DNA from: Nemertoderma westbladi
Taxonomy: Eukaryota > Xenacoelomorpha > Nemertodermatida > Nemertodermatidae
Length of the DNA: 64,000 bases
Reading direction: 5' to 3'
NCBI GenBank assembly: GCA_032718475.1
Contig: JAUCBJ010003673.1
Location: 1 to 64,000 of the forward strand
Below the pieces are notes generated by a model. It made no database searches. It was not told the origin of the DNA and was given only the letters and a program-made list of their open reading frames with translations. Below, piece by piece: positions 37,301-45,644 of the stretch (the first letter of the stretch is position 1; each line of letters starts with the position of its first letter). Made by a program: the position numbers and the translations under genes.

Positions 37301-38113
37301 ATCGTGTGACGTCCAATGGTAAGGTAGGCTCGCGAGTCTTCCGCCCCATTCTACCATCTCACCTTTCTCGAAAGCCTTGTAGGCTCTGTATAGGCTAAGA
37401 GCTTCTTTCTTTTCGCGGGTTGACTGATTCGCCTCGTCCAGCATAAGTTCAAATGCATCGGGTTCAACAACCTTAGGTGGGTAAACGACAGTTTCTCCCG
37501 CCTTTGGTCCAGTCATAGCAAACGAATGATATGGATTTGATAAAGGATACCCTCCTTCCTGGTAGCGTAGTTGTTGATGGTTCGAACACCTCGCCAATAT
37601 CGGTTCGGGATTTTCCTTATTCAAACGCATTGGAATCGCATTTCGTTGTTCGCGCATACAAGAACCGCATTGATAATAAAGTTTATAAACTGAAAATGCT
37701 TCCTTGGTTTCTCTATCATCCCCTCGAGTTCGTCTGTAAAGGTGCATTCCATCGAATTCATCGCGTACCGCAGGCATAGGTTCGTGCGCCTTTAGGTATT
37801 GCATGGTATGATACAAACGACTAATTTCAGTATCGGGGTCTTCGCTAATGTCTCCCGTATCACACAAAGCGTCGTACGGGTAAAGTTCATTGAAGGTTTT
37901 GCACAAACTTTCGATTCTTTCATTTAATGCGTTTTGCCTTCTCTTTAATACATTCGAGTCATATTTAGTTCTCGCGAGTTTCGCAGTACTTTCTGATAAT
38001 TCCTTTATACCAAATATAGTGTAGTCTTTGGCTCCAAATCTCTCGAATCGCGCTGCTGCTTCCTCTTGGATATCATATCCCCATCTCGGCTCTCCATGTA
38101 TCTCCTTCTCCAT
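34388..38113 (-). CDS. Extra ORF: DEDDy 3'-5' exonuclease-like domain plus three zinc knuckles
   Basis: This is a 1241-residue ORF from the ATG at 38113; the frame is open for 36 further codons to a TTG at 38221 with no ATG, so a spliced start is possible. Residues 149-179 hold C-x2-C and C-x2-H pairs. Residues about 455-690 read like an RNase D/WRN-type exonuclease: FYDNEGG (D471, E473), TIQIRAADGVLHVF, VVKIGSGVREDL (D561), YVDTRPL (580-586) and YLAIE (Y666, E670). Glu replaces the usual last Asp. Zinc knuckles follow at 866-879 (C-x2-C-x4-H-x4-C), 891-905 (x5 spacing) and 912-925. The C-terminus is basic and RG-rich. No signal peptide or membrane segment is seen, so it is not an envelope protein. 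The rest is unrecognised. The exonuclease call is inference from motif order. Confidence 0.62.
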   Translation of the reverse strand: MEKEIHGEPRWGYDIQEEAAARFERFGAKDYTIFGIKELSESTAKLARTKYDSNVLKRRQNALNERIESLCKTFNELYPYDALCDTGDISEDPDTEISRLYHTMQYLKAHEPMPAVRDEFDGMHLYRRTRGDDRETKEAFSVYKLYYQCGSCMREQRNAIPMRLNKENPEPILARCSNHQQLRYQEGGYPLSNPYHSFAMTGPKAGETVVYPPKVVEPDAFELMLDEANQSTREKKEALSLYRAYKAFEKGEMVEWGGRLASLPYHWTSHDQTPAKEMTPEVFESINFAQNVIQRLQIASPERTREMQPYSTSTTKPLSTTLNFPISIPVRQDTTYEIPIVDHPEIISNLEFLPAVVFSDMSKIYDLRRHITQKVVYNVPPHIQDFRELDRAGADIAPSNLKGYLTRTIRLWIGTGTFESDTDIAMDWRGKVIRFEDDKDIEKIWQPSEELLDEWNRTFRSFQENGYMFYDNEGGSHQQSLTSKTIQIRAADGVLHVFSRQRSDKRMPIPPANTKRHHLITDIVKKMDQACNIDARMLPKMVRNMILDKTVVKIGSGVREDLISDFAGMTDSDDRLPTPYVDTRPLILWSIEQGYFRENITQKTGAGYISYLLFNWDYKESKRAKYIETYGEGDTPDMSEFESQLKWRGCVYWAITSPPRAVLQYYLAIESSVNVCLIADIVSRTLKRHPLCLGEDHMFYMEGRIHTDVFRRFLEPFYNSDAQCNAFTRAGFSIFRDVYLRCAGSLIERPSMFTLLPYEGERIVEVMDESRQTRAPIGHLGGDFEVTTTITDDPLEELLEIERNLPKKSQTEIRQLEATDAVVCIQPSETYQPIDPDDYDYSVGGSARPIGDLIYERVWYPANTMCSKCGVAGHHLTKCSGKHITTTQLICGWCGDQGSHTFYTCWRFMAQCTYCNIKGHRASECQLRDIPYEHESVKLVRKLFDEWEDLADEHVSAHRRRFPMRAHLGFWAVNPQTMMSEGYISAMPQYDELIEVVDILPHDSGFRVVREYLLQIHPDNKNTWNFQKVVNRITYGEFDRFRTERRNKGAWLTVAWAYRAAFYHKRIRASVFEEEEILEATNIPATPVAPSARHPREDGQGRIIRVQKVSQQLKKSINIEERKGVEPTIRITRDTVSLPREPTGGSGHTPADQKGAQATLGSASSASRAFPDVLPTVVTTDRSRGIGRGFGIPNRRICEETVAPSPNVQAKPVTRPTSPISRAKSPVRSFRGRGRARSTKR

Positions 38114-38221
38114 AATTAGAGGTGTAGTTACATAATCATTACTACTAGAGGGAATACAACAGAGTTTGTAGTTAGTTGTGAGGAGACGTGAGAGTTTTCG
38201 TCTGCCCTTTTGGCTCGACAA

Positions 38222-38774
38222 CGCTCTAACCTCCTACCCATAGCCTAAGATCTAGGGTTTCTTTAATGACACGCTGCTTCTTATCTAAAATTTTTTGCCG
38301 AAATAAAAACGAATTTAGGCTAAACTGGCTGTGAGTCTAAAATACTCACCTTTTGATCCCAAACTATTATCAGAAAATAAGCAGTCAAGAATTAGTAATA
38401 AATATAGGGAAGTCTATTTTGACGTAACTTATTGAAACAAGACCGTGTAAAATTTAATTAAAATTTTTAAGAAAGGCTCGCAAGTCTTCCTCTCTTGTTT
38501 CTCTAATTTTAAGTTCCACCCCACTGTACCCTGAAATCTATTCACTGGAGAAAATTTTAAAAATTTTTCAAATCCAAATGGATTGTCTAAAATTTCGAAA
38601 ATGTCTCAATATTGTGAGTTCCAAGTAGAATTCCATTTCTTATACCTACAAATCCCGCTCCTATGTGACACATAAGGGTACTACCCTCAATGTTCACATA
38701 TAAAGACAATGGAATTCTACCGCTGTCCTTACTACAGTGTACAGGTACGTGGAAATCTATTTGTAAACTCCTAA
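38222..38774 (-). other. Non-coding spacer between integrase and extra ORF
   Basis: About 550 bp with no ORF and one copy of the 20-bp motif (38471-38490). On the minus strand a CTAGATCTTAG followed by GCTATGGG just upstream of the extra ORF could be a 3' splice site, which would explain how that ORF is expressed. Inference only. Confidence 0.5.
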
Positions 38775-41447
38775 TTATTTACTAACATTTGTTGGAGATT
38801 TGTAGTCTCCAGACTCGTTTCGAGTCTCTTCAAGAAGTACGAGACGTTGAGTCGGTCTGTCTACTGTACGACCGTCAATTGTCCGTACCGTCACAGTTCT
38901 TGTTACTCCATCCATAGATGGATGTGTGTCTAAAATTACACCTGTTATCCAGAAGCGTCTTTTTAGATTCACTTCTGCTAACAGCACGTGATCTCCCGGC
39001 TTTAATGCGCGGGTGTTATTGTACCATGTTGTTCTGGCAGAAATAGAGGGCAAATAATGGTTTTGCCATATTTCCCAGAATTTGTTAGCTAGTAGTTGCG
39101 TGATTTTCCACGCTTTTCTACCGTAGCTATCGCCTTCCATTGGAAAAGAAATAGGCGTCAAAGTAGTCGGTGCCTGCATAAGCAGGTGTGCCGGTGTCAA
39201 AGCAAACTGGGATTGTTTGTCATCGGGTACTAATACTATTGGTCTAGTATTTAGTATTGCCTCGATTTCAACAAATAGTGTTGTCAGTTGGTCGTCTGTC
39301 AATATGTGGTTTACTGGAATGACCTTTGCCATGGCTGTTTTTATAGATCTAATCAATCTCTCCCAGACTCCGCCTCTCCATGGACTATCTGGAGGATTAA
39401 ACTTCCAAACAATCTTGTAAGGACGTAGTTCGTTTGAGATTTGATCATGATCTAATTTCTTAAAGGCTCTAGCAATTTCATTTCGGGCACCAACAAAGTT
39501 TGTCCCTTGGTCTGAGTACAAGCATTTCACTAGTCCGCGTCTAGCGATAAATCGCCGCAATGCTAGTATAAACGCGTTGGTGGAAAGATCCATCACACGT
39601 TCAATATGAACTGCCCTACTGGACATACATGTGAAAATCAGTCCCCAGCGTTTTACTAGTATACGTCCACGTTTCGTATGTATGGGACCAAAGCAATCAA
39701 TTCCAGTCTCTGTAAAAGGTGGTCTGAATGCTTGAAGTCGTGCTTGTGGAAGTTCACTCATTTCTTGAGTACCTATTCTAGAGTGTACCTTTTTACAAAT
39801 AATACACGTACGTGTCACTGAACTTAACGCTTTACTGGGTCTAATTAATACAAATCTTGTACGTAAGTAGGAAAGACAGTGGTGTCTTCCAGCGTGTTTC
39901 AGATGTAAATGTGCGTCCAGTATCATTGCATGTTGTAATTCGTGATGCTGCGGTATTATTATTGGGTATCTAAAGTTTGTGTTAAAGTCAATGTTTTGAA
40001 GCCGAGATTTATGACAAATTAAGCCATTATAAATTATCGGACTCCAACTCAATATTGGTGACGACTTGATTGGTTGACCTTGATTTATAGATGTGAATTC
40101 GCGTGCGAAATATCGCAGTTGGTAATGGCGAATTAATTTAATTTCACACCTGTCAATCTCAGTCAATGTAAGTCGACGTGTAAAGTCGCGTTTGCCTTTA
40201 ACGTATTGTACAAAACGTACAATCCACGCTAATTTTCGGCAAGCGTTTGTCCAAGAGTCTGTTAGGTTTACAATACGGTCGACGTAAGTATTTGTGACGT
40301 CATCAGGTAAGTCAATGGAGAATTTGGAAGGTTTTGATTTACTAGAAGGGCCCACGGGTCCGCCGGTAGGTATTCCCTTGTTGACTGTTAATCCGTCCGG
40401 GTCTACAAGTAATTTGTCCTTCTTTGTTTTCTTACCTTGATTGTCAGTACTTTGTAAGTCGATCGTTAATGGTGGTTTGAACTCTATGGGGTCACTGGGT
40501 TTCGGTAAACTTATTTTTCTGCCGATATTAATCCCAGGTCTCACCATAGGTTGCAAGTTTGGTATGTCTCTTGAGCGCAAAGTAACACCTGTATTTACAT
40601 TAGCGTAGGTACTACCCACATCTGTAATACATGAGGTTTCACTGTGCTTATGGTTACTCAAGTGTGTCAAATTTGGTAGTTTGTCAATACAAGGCCGCTC
40701 CAATAGAGAAACTGCGGCTTTACTATTTGTCAATATGTTACTAGTGTCTGGTAGAACATTTTGTGACATGTCTGGTAGAATGTTTCGCGGAACATCCGGC
40801 GAAATATCTAGTGACGTGTCTGGCAAAACGTCTGGTTGACCGTCTAGTAACGCGTCTGGCGATACGTCTGGTAACGTGTCTGGTTGTTTGTCAATAGAAG
40901 GCCGCTCCAATAGAGAAACTGCGGCTTTACTATTTGTCAATATGTTACTAGTGTCTGGTAGAACATTTTGTGACGTGTCTGGTAGAATGTTTCGCGGAAC
41001 ATCCGGCGAAATATCTAGTGACGTGTCTGGCAAAACGTCTGGTTGACCGTCTAGTAACGCGTCTGGCGATACGTCTGGTAACGTGTCTGGTTGTTTGTCA
41101 ATAGAAGGCCGCTCCAATAGAGAAACTGCGGCTTTACTATATGTCAATAGGTTACTAGTGTCTGGTAGAACATTTTGTGACGTGTCTGGTAGAATGTTTC
41201 GCGGAACATCCGGCGAAATATCTAGTGACGTGTCTTGCAAAACGTCTGGTTGACCGTCTAGTAACGCGTCTGGTTGACCATCTAGCGATATGTCTGGTGT
41301 AGAAAGGCTCGCAAGTCTTCCGGCGTTATCATCTGTCATCGATGGAATCTCTGGCTGACTCGCCTTCTCCCCAAGTTCTAAACTCACCTGGTGGATTAGC
41401 TGCTCCTTGTGACTTATCGTATTAGCTACACACGTCGTACTTGTCAT
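38775..41447 (-). CDS. Retroelement integrase with repetitive N-terminal extension
   Basis: The ORF has 890 residues from the ATG at 41447 and is open back to the TAG at 41508-41510 in the same frame as protease and gag. Residues 50-256 are three 69-residue in-frame repeats rich in LPDTS/SPDV, encoded by a 207-bp tandem repeat. Residues 383-500 resemble the Pao/BEL segment just before integrase. The zinc-binding HHCC motif uses H513, H518, C548 and C551. The catalytic DDE triad is D584 (TGIDCFGP), D646 (YSDQGTNF) and E696 (GVWERLIRSIK). A Pao-type C-terminal domain lies at about 770-870 (LKPGDHVLLAE). Integrase joins element cDNA to host DNA. All catalytic residues are present, but the reverse transcriptase and RNase H expected upstream are missing. 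Confidence 0.88.
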   Translation of the reverse strand: MTSTTCVANTISHKEQLIHQVSLELGEKASQPEIPSMTDDNAGRLASLSTPDISLDGQPDALLDGQPDVLQDTSLDISPDVPRNILPDTSQNVLPDTSNLLTYSKAAVSLLERPSIDKQPDTLPDVSPDALLDGQPDVLPDTSLDISPDVPRNILPDTSQNVLPDTSNILTNSKAAVSLLERPSIDKQPDTLPDVSPDALLDGQPDVLPDTSLDISPDVPRNILPDMSQNVLPDTSNILTNSKAAVSLLERPCIDKLPNLTHLSNHKHSETSCITDVGSTYANVNTGVTLRSRDIPNLQPMVRPGINIGRKISLPKPSDPIEFKPPLTIDLQSTDNQGKKTKKDKLLVDPDGLTVNKGIPTGGPVGPSSKSKPSKFSIDLPDDVTNTYVDRIVNLTDSWTNACRKLAWIVRFVQYVKGKRDFTRRLTLTEIDRCEIKLIRHYQLRYFAREFTSINQGQPIKSSPILSWSPIIYNGLICHKSRLQNIDFNTNFRYPIIIPQHHELQHAMILDAHLHLKHAGRHHCLSYLRTRFVLIRPSKALSSVTRTCIICKKVHSRIGTQEMSELPQARLQAFRPPFTETGIDCFGPIHTKRGRILVKRWGLIFTCMSSRAVHIERVMDLSTNAFILALRRFIARRGLVKCLYSDQGTNFVGARNEIARAFKKLDHDQISNELRPYKIVWKFNPPDSPWRGGVWERLIRSIKTAMAKVIPVNHILTDDQLTTLFVEIEAILNTRPIVLVPDDKQSQFALTPAHLLMQAPTTLTPISFPMEGDSYGRKAWKITQLLANKFWEIWQNHYLPSISARTTWYNNTRALKPGDHVLLAEVNLKRRFWITGVILDTHPSMDGVTRTVTVRTIDGRTVDRPTQRLVLLEETRNESGDYKSPTNVSK
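40681..41285 (-). repeat. 207-bp in-frame tandem repeat in the integrase ORF
   Basis: Matching blocks begin at 40681, 40888 and 41095. The period of 207 bp equals 69 codons, so the frame is kept. Copies differ by a few bases. Each contains a smaller PDxLPDTS-like repetition. Confidence 0.93.
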
Positions 41448-41507
41448 GTTGTCGTGTTTTATCGACGCTTGTGTAGTATAGTCTCGGTCGTGTGAAAGGG
41501 AATGAGT

Positions 41508-42848
41508 CTAAGTTGTAGTTAATAAACTACATGTACTTTGTATATCGTCTTCCTCGTCACTTATATCCAGTGTGCGCACAGGCGCTCGAGTATACCACCC
41601 TATCGGCGTTCTACAGGCGTATGTGTTTCCCGCTACGACTGCCGATGGTCTGGTTTCCCACACTTGATGTAGGTTGAATTGATCTGTCCCGATCAGCATT
41701 GCTACCGACCTATAGTTGACAGGACATTCAGGTACACCAAGGTGTCTGAAGTACTTACGGTCCTCCAAGGATTGTTCTGGGACAGGACCTAGTAGGTTAC
41801 TAAAGTCCTTTGTGGCCGGAAAGGTTAAATCTTTAAAGGGTAACAAAGACCTCTCCTTTTCGCTATGTTGCGATTTCGGAAGAAGAGTGTCTAAGTTCAA
41901 CTTAACTCGTGTCACTGGTATTGCACGTTGTCCATGCATACTACTTACGGTGTAACTGACGTTCTTACCTTGTCGGAGATCCGTCACAACATCAGCTACT
42001 TTCTCATCCACGTAGCTATGAGATGAGGCTGAATCCAGGATAGCGTAGATCCTTTTGCTCCCTTTGGTGCCAGTAATCTTGACAGGAATTATACTAAACC
42101 CCTTTAGTTGATCAGGCGTCAGAAGCGCAATCGATGGTTGTTCGTCTCCAGTATCAAAGTAAACGTCTTCGTCTTCCGACTCTTCATCCGACGATCCTGA
42201 TTGTTCCGAGAAGCAATCTCTAATGTATGTCACGAAAGTCGGTGTTGTTTTTGACTCTCGACCCTTATATGCTGTGTTGCATCTTGCTGCCGCTTCCGGG
42301 TGTTCCCTGGTGAAGCGTTTGGTCGGCGTATGACTGTCTGTGTGGAGCAAACCGTCATGGTTGCGTCCACAGGAAGGACAGATGTCTGTATTTGGGCAGT
42401 CTTTACGGACATGTCCATGTAGCGTACACCGCCAACAAGAGTCCAATGGCCGTATTTGCAGTCGTTGTTCCTCCGAGTTCAATTCGCGGAATAGTCGACA
42501 ACCTCTCAGTTTATGGCTAGTATGTCGTTTACCTAGCCGTTCGCAATATTGGCAACTGCTAAAGTCTGTGCTCAGTTGCTGTCGGATCTGTTTGGTTCCA
42601 ATTGGTGCGGATACCTTATTACTGTCCGAAAATTGTCGGGTGTCGGTCGATGTTGCGTAGGTAACCGTCTTTGTGGATGTCATCGGTGGTTTTTGTCTGT
42701 TGGAGGATGGTAAGGTTATTCCTTCTGCCACAATATGTTGGTCCGTGTAGTTCGAACGCGTCTCGACTACTGCCTCTCTGGATATCATTAAGTAGACGTC
42801 TTCCAACTTCAAGAATCCGCCCCTCTCTTCTCGCTGATATTCTATCTT
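41508..42848 (-). CDS. Retroelement zinc-knuckle and aspartic protease region (Pao/BEL DUF1758-type)
   Basis: This frame continues gag in phase, directly after the TGA at 42849-42851. It has no ATG near its 5' end, so readthrough or an ancestral fusion is implied. Numbering from the TTG at 42812, residues 87-105 hold C-x2-C and C residues. A CCHC knuckle lies at 126-139 (CWRCTLHGHVRKDC) and a CPSCGRNH at 145-152. An acidic linker follows near 205-220. The retropepsin-like protease starts about residue 240, with active-site motif LDSAS at D260 (DSA in place of DSG/DTG). The region ends with CRTPIGWYTRAP, the usual last block of the protease segment in this family. The TAG follows where reverse transcriptase should begin. 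Confidence 0.82.
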   Translation of the reverse strand, partial: KIEYQREERGGFLKLEDVYLMISREAVVETRSNYTDQHIVAEGITLPSSNRQKPPMTSTKTVTYATSTDTRQFSDSNKVSAPIGTKQIRQQLSTDFSSCQYCERLGKRHTSHKLRGCRLFRELNSEEQRLQIRPLDSCWRCTLHGHVRKDCPNTDICPSCGRNHDGLLHTDSHTPTKRFTREHPEAAARCNTAYKGRESKTTPTFVTYIRDCFSEQSGSSDEESEDEDVYFDTGDEQPSIALLTPDQLKGFSIIPVKITGTKGSKRIYAILDSASSHSYVDEKVADVVTDLRQGKNVSYTVSSMHGQRAIPVTRVKLNLDTLLPKSQHSEKERSLLPFKDLTFPATKDFSNLLGPVPEQSLEDRKYFRHLGVPECPVNYRSVAMLIGTDQFNLHQVWETRPSAVVAGNTYACRTPIGWYTRAPVRTLDISDEEDDIQSTCSLLTTT

Positions 42849-45644
42849 TCACCACTCCCGACGAAGTCGATGGTGTAATCTTCCTATTATTTTCAATAGG
42901 ACTGTCGGAGTGTTCGCGTAGTCAAGTTGTCCAATCGAGCGTAGTGTAGTAATGGCGTTTTTAATCTCGTCAGCTAATTTCAGTAAGTCAACGGGTTTTG
43001 TTATAGCCCCCCCCTTACAGAGTTCTTCTATCACTGACTTAGCCATGCTTACAGTGCCTCCGTAAATCGAAGTTAAGCGATCGTACGCTAGTTCGAAGGC
43101 GTCTGGTACACCGACAAAGGTCTCCGCTAGACGTTTCGGTTCTCCCGTCAGCGTTTGTAGCAGGTAGTTGAATTTCTCCCTCGATGTAAAGGCGCACGTT
43201 GCTATTTGGGTTTCGATGTAGTCCACAAAGGTGTGCCAATGTTTCGAGTTACCGGAAAACTTAGGTGGTTGTTGCACCGGTAATCCTTGTCTGGCTGCGA
43301 ATTTCGCTATCTCCTCGGCCACGTTCAAAGTTTCGCGTCCTTGGTTGGCAATCGAGTTGATGTTCTCTCGTCTTGGCGCTTTTCCTTGATACGAGGTGTT
43401 TCTCGAGGGTTGTTTTCTTTGCTGCTTCGGGTGTCTAGAGTGTTCGAACTCGTTACCTCGCGAACTATCAGTTTGAGTTTCTTCTAAACGTTCTTCTATC
43501 TGGGCCAACTTGTCTACAACTGGTCGCATTAGATCGGCGAATTGTTGCGTACTAATCGCGTCTGTTGGTTGTAACGCTTTCTGTGTTGGTGTATTGTGTG
43601 GAGGATTATCGATAAAGGAGTTATCTGAACGCTCACGTTTATATTCGTCGGCCGCTCCTGTTCTAAATACCTCGCGTTCCGGGTAATCCGACTCGCTTGA
43701 AGTACTACTGTCACCTGGATACGGTGGTCGACGTGCTCGCGTCCGTTGTGTCGTTCGAATTCTAACATTCCGTTTCGGAACATCATCCACTGTTCTCCGT
43801 TGTTTGGTAGGCTCACAAGTCTTCCTCGAAGTTGTAGATTGCGATGTAAACTGATTAAACGGTGGTCGAATGACAGCGTTTGAATCTAAAGGCCTTGTAG
43901 GCCTAAACGTCATTGGGTACGTGTAATGCATAACGGGTTTTGGTGTCGAAGGTGGACTCACCTGTTTTGTCGTCAGTGGTGCAGGTCCGGTCAACAAACT
44001 ACTACGATCTGTAATCGGTGGGTTACTTACCTTGACTTTCAGAATGGGCGACGACGTTGCTCTTGGCGGTGTAAACTTGTCCGGAATAACAAACCTGTGT
44101 TCCGTCGCACCATGGATAGGAGAAATATTACTACTACCAGCAATCGAAACAGGTTCCTTAGTCGTAATCGGTGCAAACATAGGAGTTACTTGAGGGAATC
44201 TTTGACATAAGTCTTTTACCAATTGTCTTTCTCGCCCAGGTGCCCCTACACTTCCTTCCTTCATTCGTTCCTGAATTTGGCGGTGCCTTACCTCTATCTG
44301 GTCCAAATCATGTCCGTCACGAGATCTCATCGATCGATCGCAGGCTTGTAGATCCAGATCTTCCTTCGCGTTGGCTAATTCTCTCGCCTTCTTCTCGAGT
44401 TCGAAATGAAGTTTAACTTCTTTCTCGCGTTGTTCCGTCTGTTGTTGTTGCGCCTCGAACTCCGCTTGTCGTATAGCTGATTGAGCCTTTATTTGCCGTT
44501 TTTTCATCTCAGCTCTTACTTCCGAAATACGCTTGTGTTCTTCCAACGCTGCTGCTCGTCGCTCTAAATCAGCCGCTGCCGCTTGTCGTTCCAACTCAGC
44601 TGCTGCCGCTTGTTGCACTAACTCAGCTGCCGCTGTTCGCTGTGCTATTTCTAGCTCCAACCTTTCCATCTCACCCGCTTCCAACTCGGCTTGTTCTTGC
44701 AGCTGAGAGATTCTCGCAACATTTGCAACGCGTAGTTTTTCTTCTTCTACCGCCGCTTGTGCCGTCAACAGTTGAGTTTGTTCCTCAATTTCCCGTTGTT
44801 GTCTATAGTGCTGTTGTTGCTGTCTGGAAATTTCTGACGTCACTATACTTACCTCGCCAATTTCGCTGCGAATACTCACTAACGATTGGTCCAGTATTCC
44901 CGGTGCCGATTCGATTTGTACGGGTGAAGTTTCCCTCGTATATTCCGGCACGGTTTCCAAATCGCCGACGTCTTCGCCGCACATACGTAAGTGGTCCGTC
45001 AGATGTTTCAATTGTCCATCCAGTCGGTACAGTTCCTGTTCTTCCTCGGGCTGCAATAATTCGTCCGAAACTGACTCACCTAACAACTGGTCCGCTTGTT
45101 CCTGTTGTATCTGCCTAATCGTCGACTTAAACTGAATCAGTTTCTCTCTAGCGATCATTAGTTTCTCGAGGATTCTAAGTTGAGTATCCACGTCCTGTCT
45201 CTGTCTAGCTAGATCTTGTAGACCAATTAGATTATCTACGGACTTATGTACTCTACTTTGTACTCTAACCTGGAGGGTGTAGAACTCAAACCGAGACATC
45301 GGAGCGGTTAACTCGTCTAATATGCGTTGGCCTTCCCCAATACTCCTGGTAATATGCGCCATGTAGCCTCCGACGCTTCTAACCACACTCTCCTGGCTTC
45401 CTACTGAACTTACCATGTCCGTTTCCCTGTATCTAGGTTGCGGAACAGTTAGAAAGTCCTCGGTCCTGCCGTCGCCTCGTACTACGGCATCCGGTACTCC
45501 CGTTGGATGTACTGGTGACGCACACGGTGTAGGTTCGGTAGGCTCGCGAGTCTTCCCCTGTAGTTCTTCCGCTGCTGACTTATCTCCGTCGCATGAGTCA
45601 TAGTCGGTAGGTGTATTCTTCGTATAGTCTTGTTTGTCACTCAT
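42849..45644 (-). CDS. Retroelement Gag-like protein
   Basis: The ORF has 931 residues from the ATG at 45644. A polar N-terminus precedes a long coiled coil at about 270-435, rich in E, Q and A with an internal ELxRQAAAA-type repetition. A basic, proline-rich linker follows, then a DUF1759-type Gag domain from about 793 (PPKFSGNSKHWHTFVDYIE) to the end. This domain is the Pao/BEL Gag core that assembles the particle. The frame ends in TGA at 42849-42851 inside the expected domain, and the next codons continue the homology in phase. The TGA is therefore either a recent nonsense change or a programmed readthrough site. Two copies of the element's 20-bp motif lie in this gene. Confidence 0.82.
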   Translation of the reverse strand: MSDKQDYTKNTPTDYDSCDGDKSAAEELQGKTREPTEPTPCASPVHPTGVPDAVVRGDGRTEDFLTVPQPRYRETDMVSSVGSQESVVRSVGGYMAHITRSIGEGQRILDELTAPMSRFEFYTLQVRVQSRVHKSVDNLIGLQDLARQRQDVDTQLRILEKLMIAREKLIQFKSTIRQIQQEQADQLLGESVSDELLQPEEEQELYRLDGQLKHLTDHLRMCGEDVGDLETVPEYTRETSPVQIESAPGILDQSLVSIRSEIGEVSIVTSEISRQQQQHYRQQREIEEQTQLLTAQAAVEEEKLRVANVARISQLQEQAELEAGEMERLELEIAQRTAAAELVQQAAAAELERQAAAADLERRAAALEEHKRISEVRAEMKKRQIKAQSAIRQAEFEAQQQQTEQREKEVKLHFELEKKARELANAKEDLDLQACDRSMRSRDGHDLDQIEVRHRQIQERMKEGSVGAPGRERQLVKDLCQRFPQVTPMFAPITTKEPVSIAGSSNISPIHGATEHRFVIPDKFTPPRATSSPILKVKVSNPPITDRSSLLTGPAPLTTKQVSPPSTPKPVMHYTYPMTFRPTRPLDSNAVIRPPFNQFTSQSTTSRKTCEPTKQRRTVDDVPKRNVRIRTTQRTRARRPPYPGDSSTSSESDYPEREVFRTGAADEYKRERSDNSFIDNPPHNTPTQKALQPTDAISTQQFADLMRPVVDKLAQIEERLEETQTDSSRGNEFEHSRHPKQQRKQPSRNTSYQGKAPRRENINSIANQGRETLNVAEEIAKFAARQGLPVQQPPKFSGNSKHWHTFVDYIETQIATCAFTSREKFNYLLQTLTGEPKRLAETFVGVPDAFELAYDRLTSIYGGTVSMAKSVIEELCKGGAITKPVDLLKLADEIKNAITTLRSIGQLDYANTPTVLLKIIGRLHHRLRREW

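Larger units (their letters stand above)
34042..45556 (-). repeat. Dispersed 20-bp motif, eight copies across the retroelement
   Basis: The plus-strand consensus is GAAAGGCTCGCGAGTCTTCC, with GGTA for GAAA in some copies. Copies lie at 34042-34061, 34246-34265, 34348-34367, 37323-37342, 38471-38490, 41302-41321, 43806-43825 and 45537-45556, all in the same orientation. Four are non-coding. The four coding copies are read in two different frames: as KTREPT or KTCEPT in gag, and as GRLASL in the integrase and extra ORFs. Conservation is therefore at the nucleotide level. Changes in the core (CGCG to CGCA, CACG, CACA or CATG) mostly look like CpG decay. Confidence 0.92.

Noticed and set aside
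34388-38113. Extra retroelement ORF as an envelope gene or a hidden reverse transcriptase
   Set aside because: No signal peptide, transmembrane segment or YxDD block is visible; the motifs fit a nuclease plus zinc knuckles instead.
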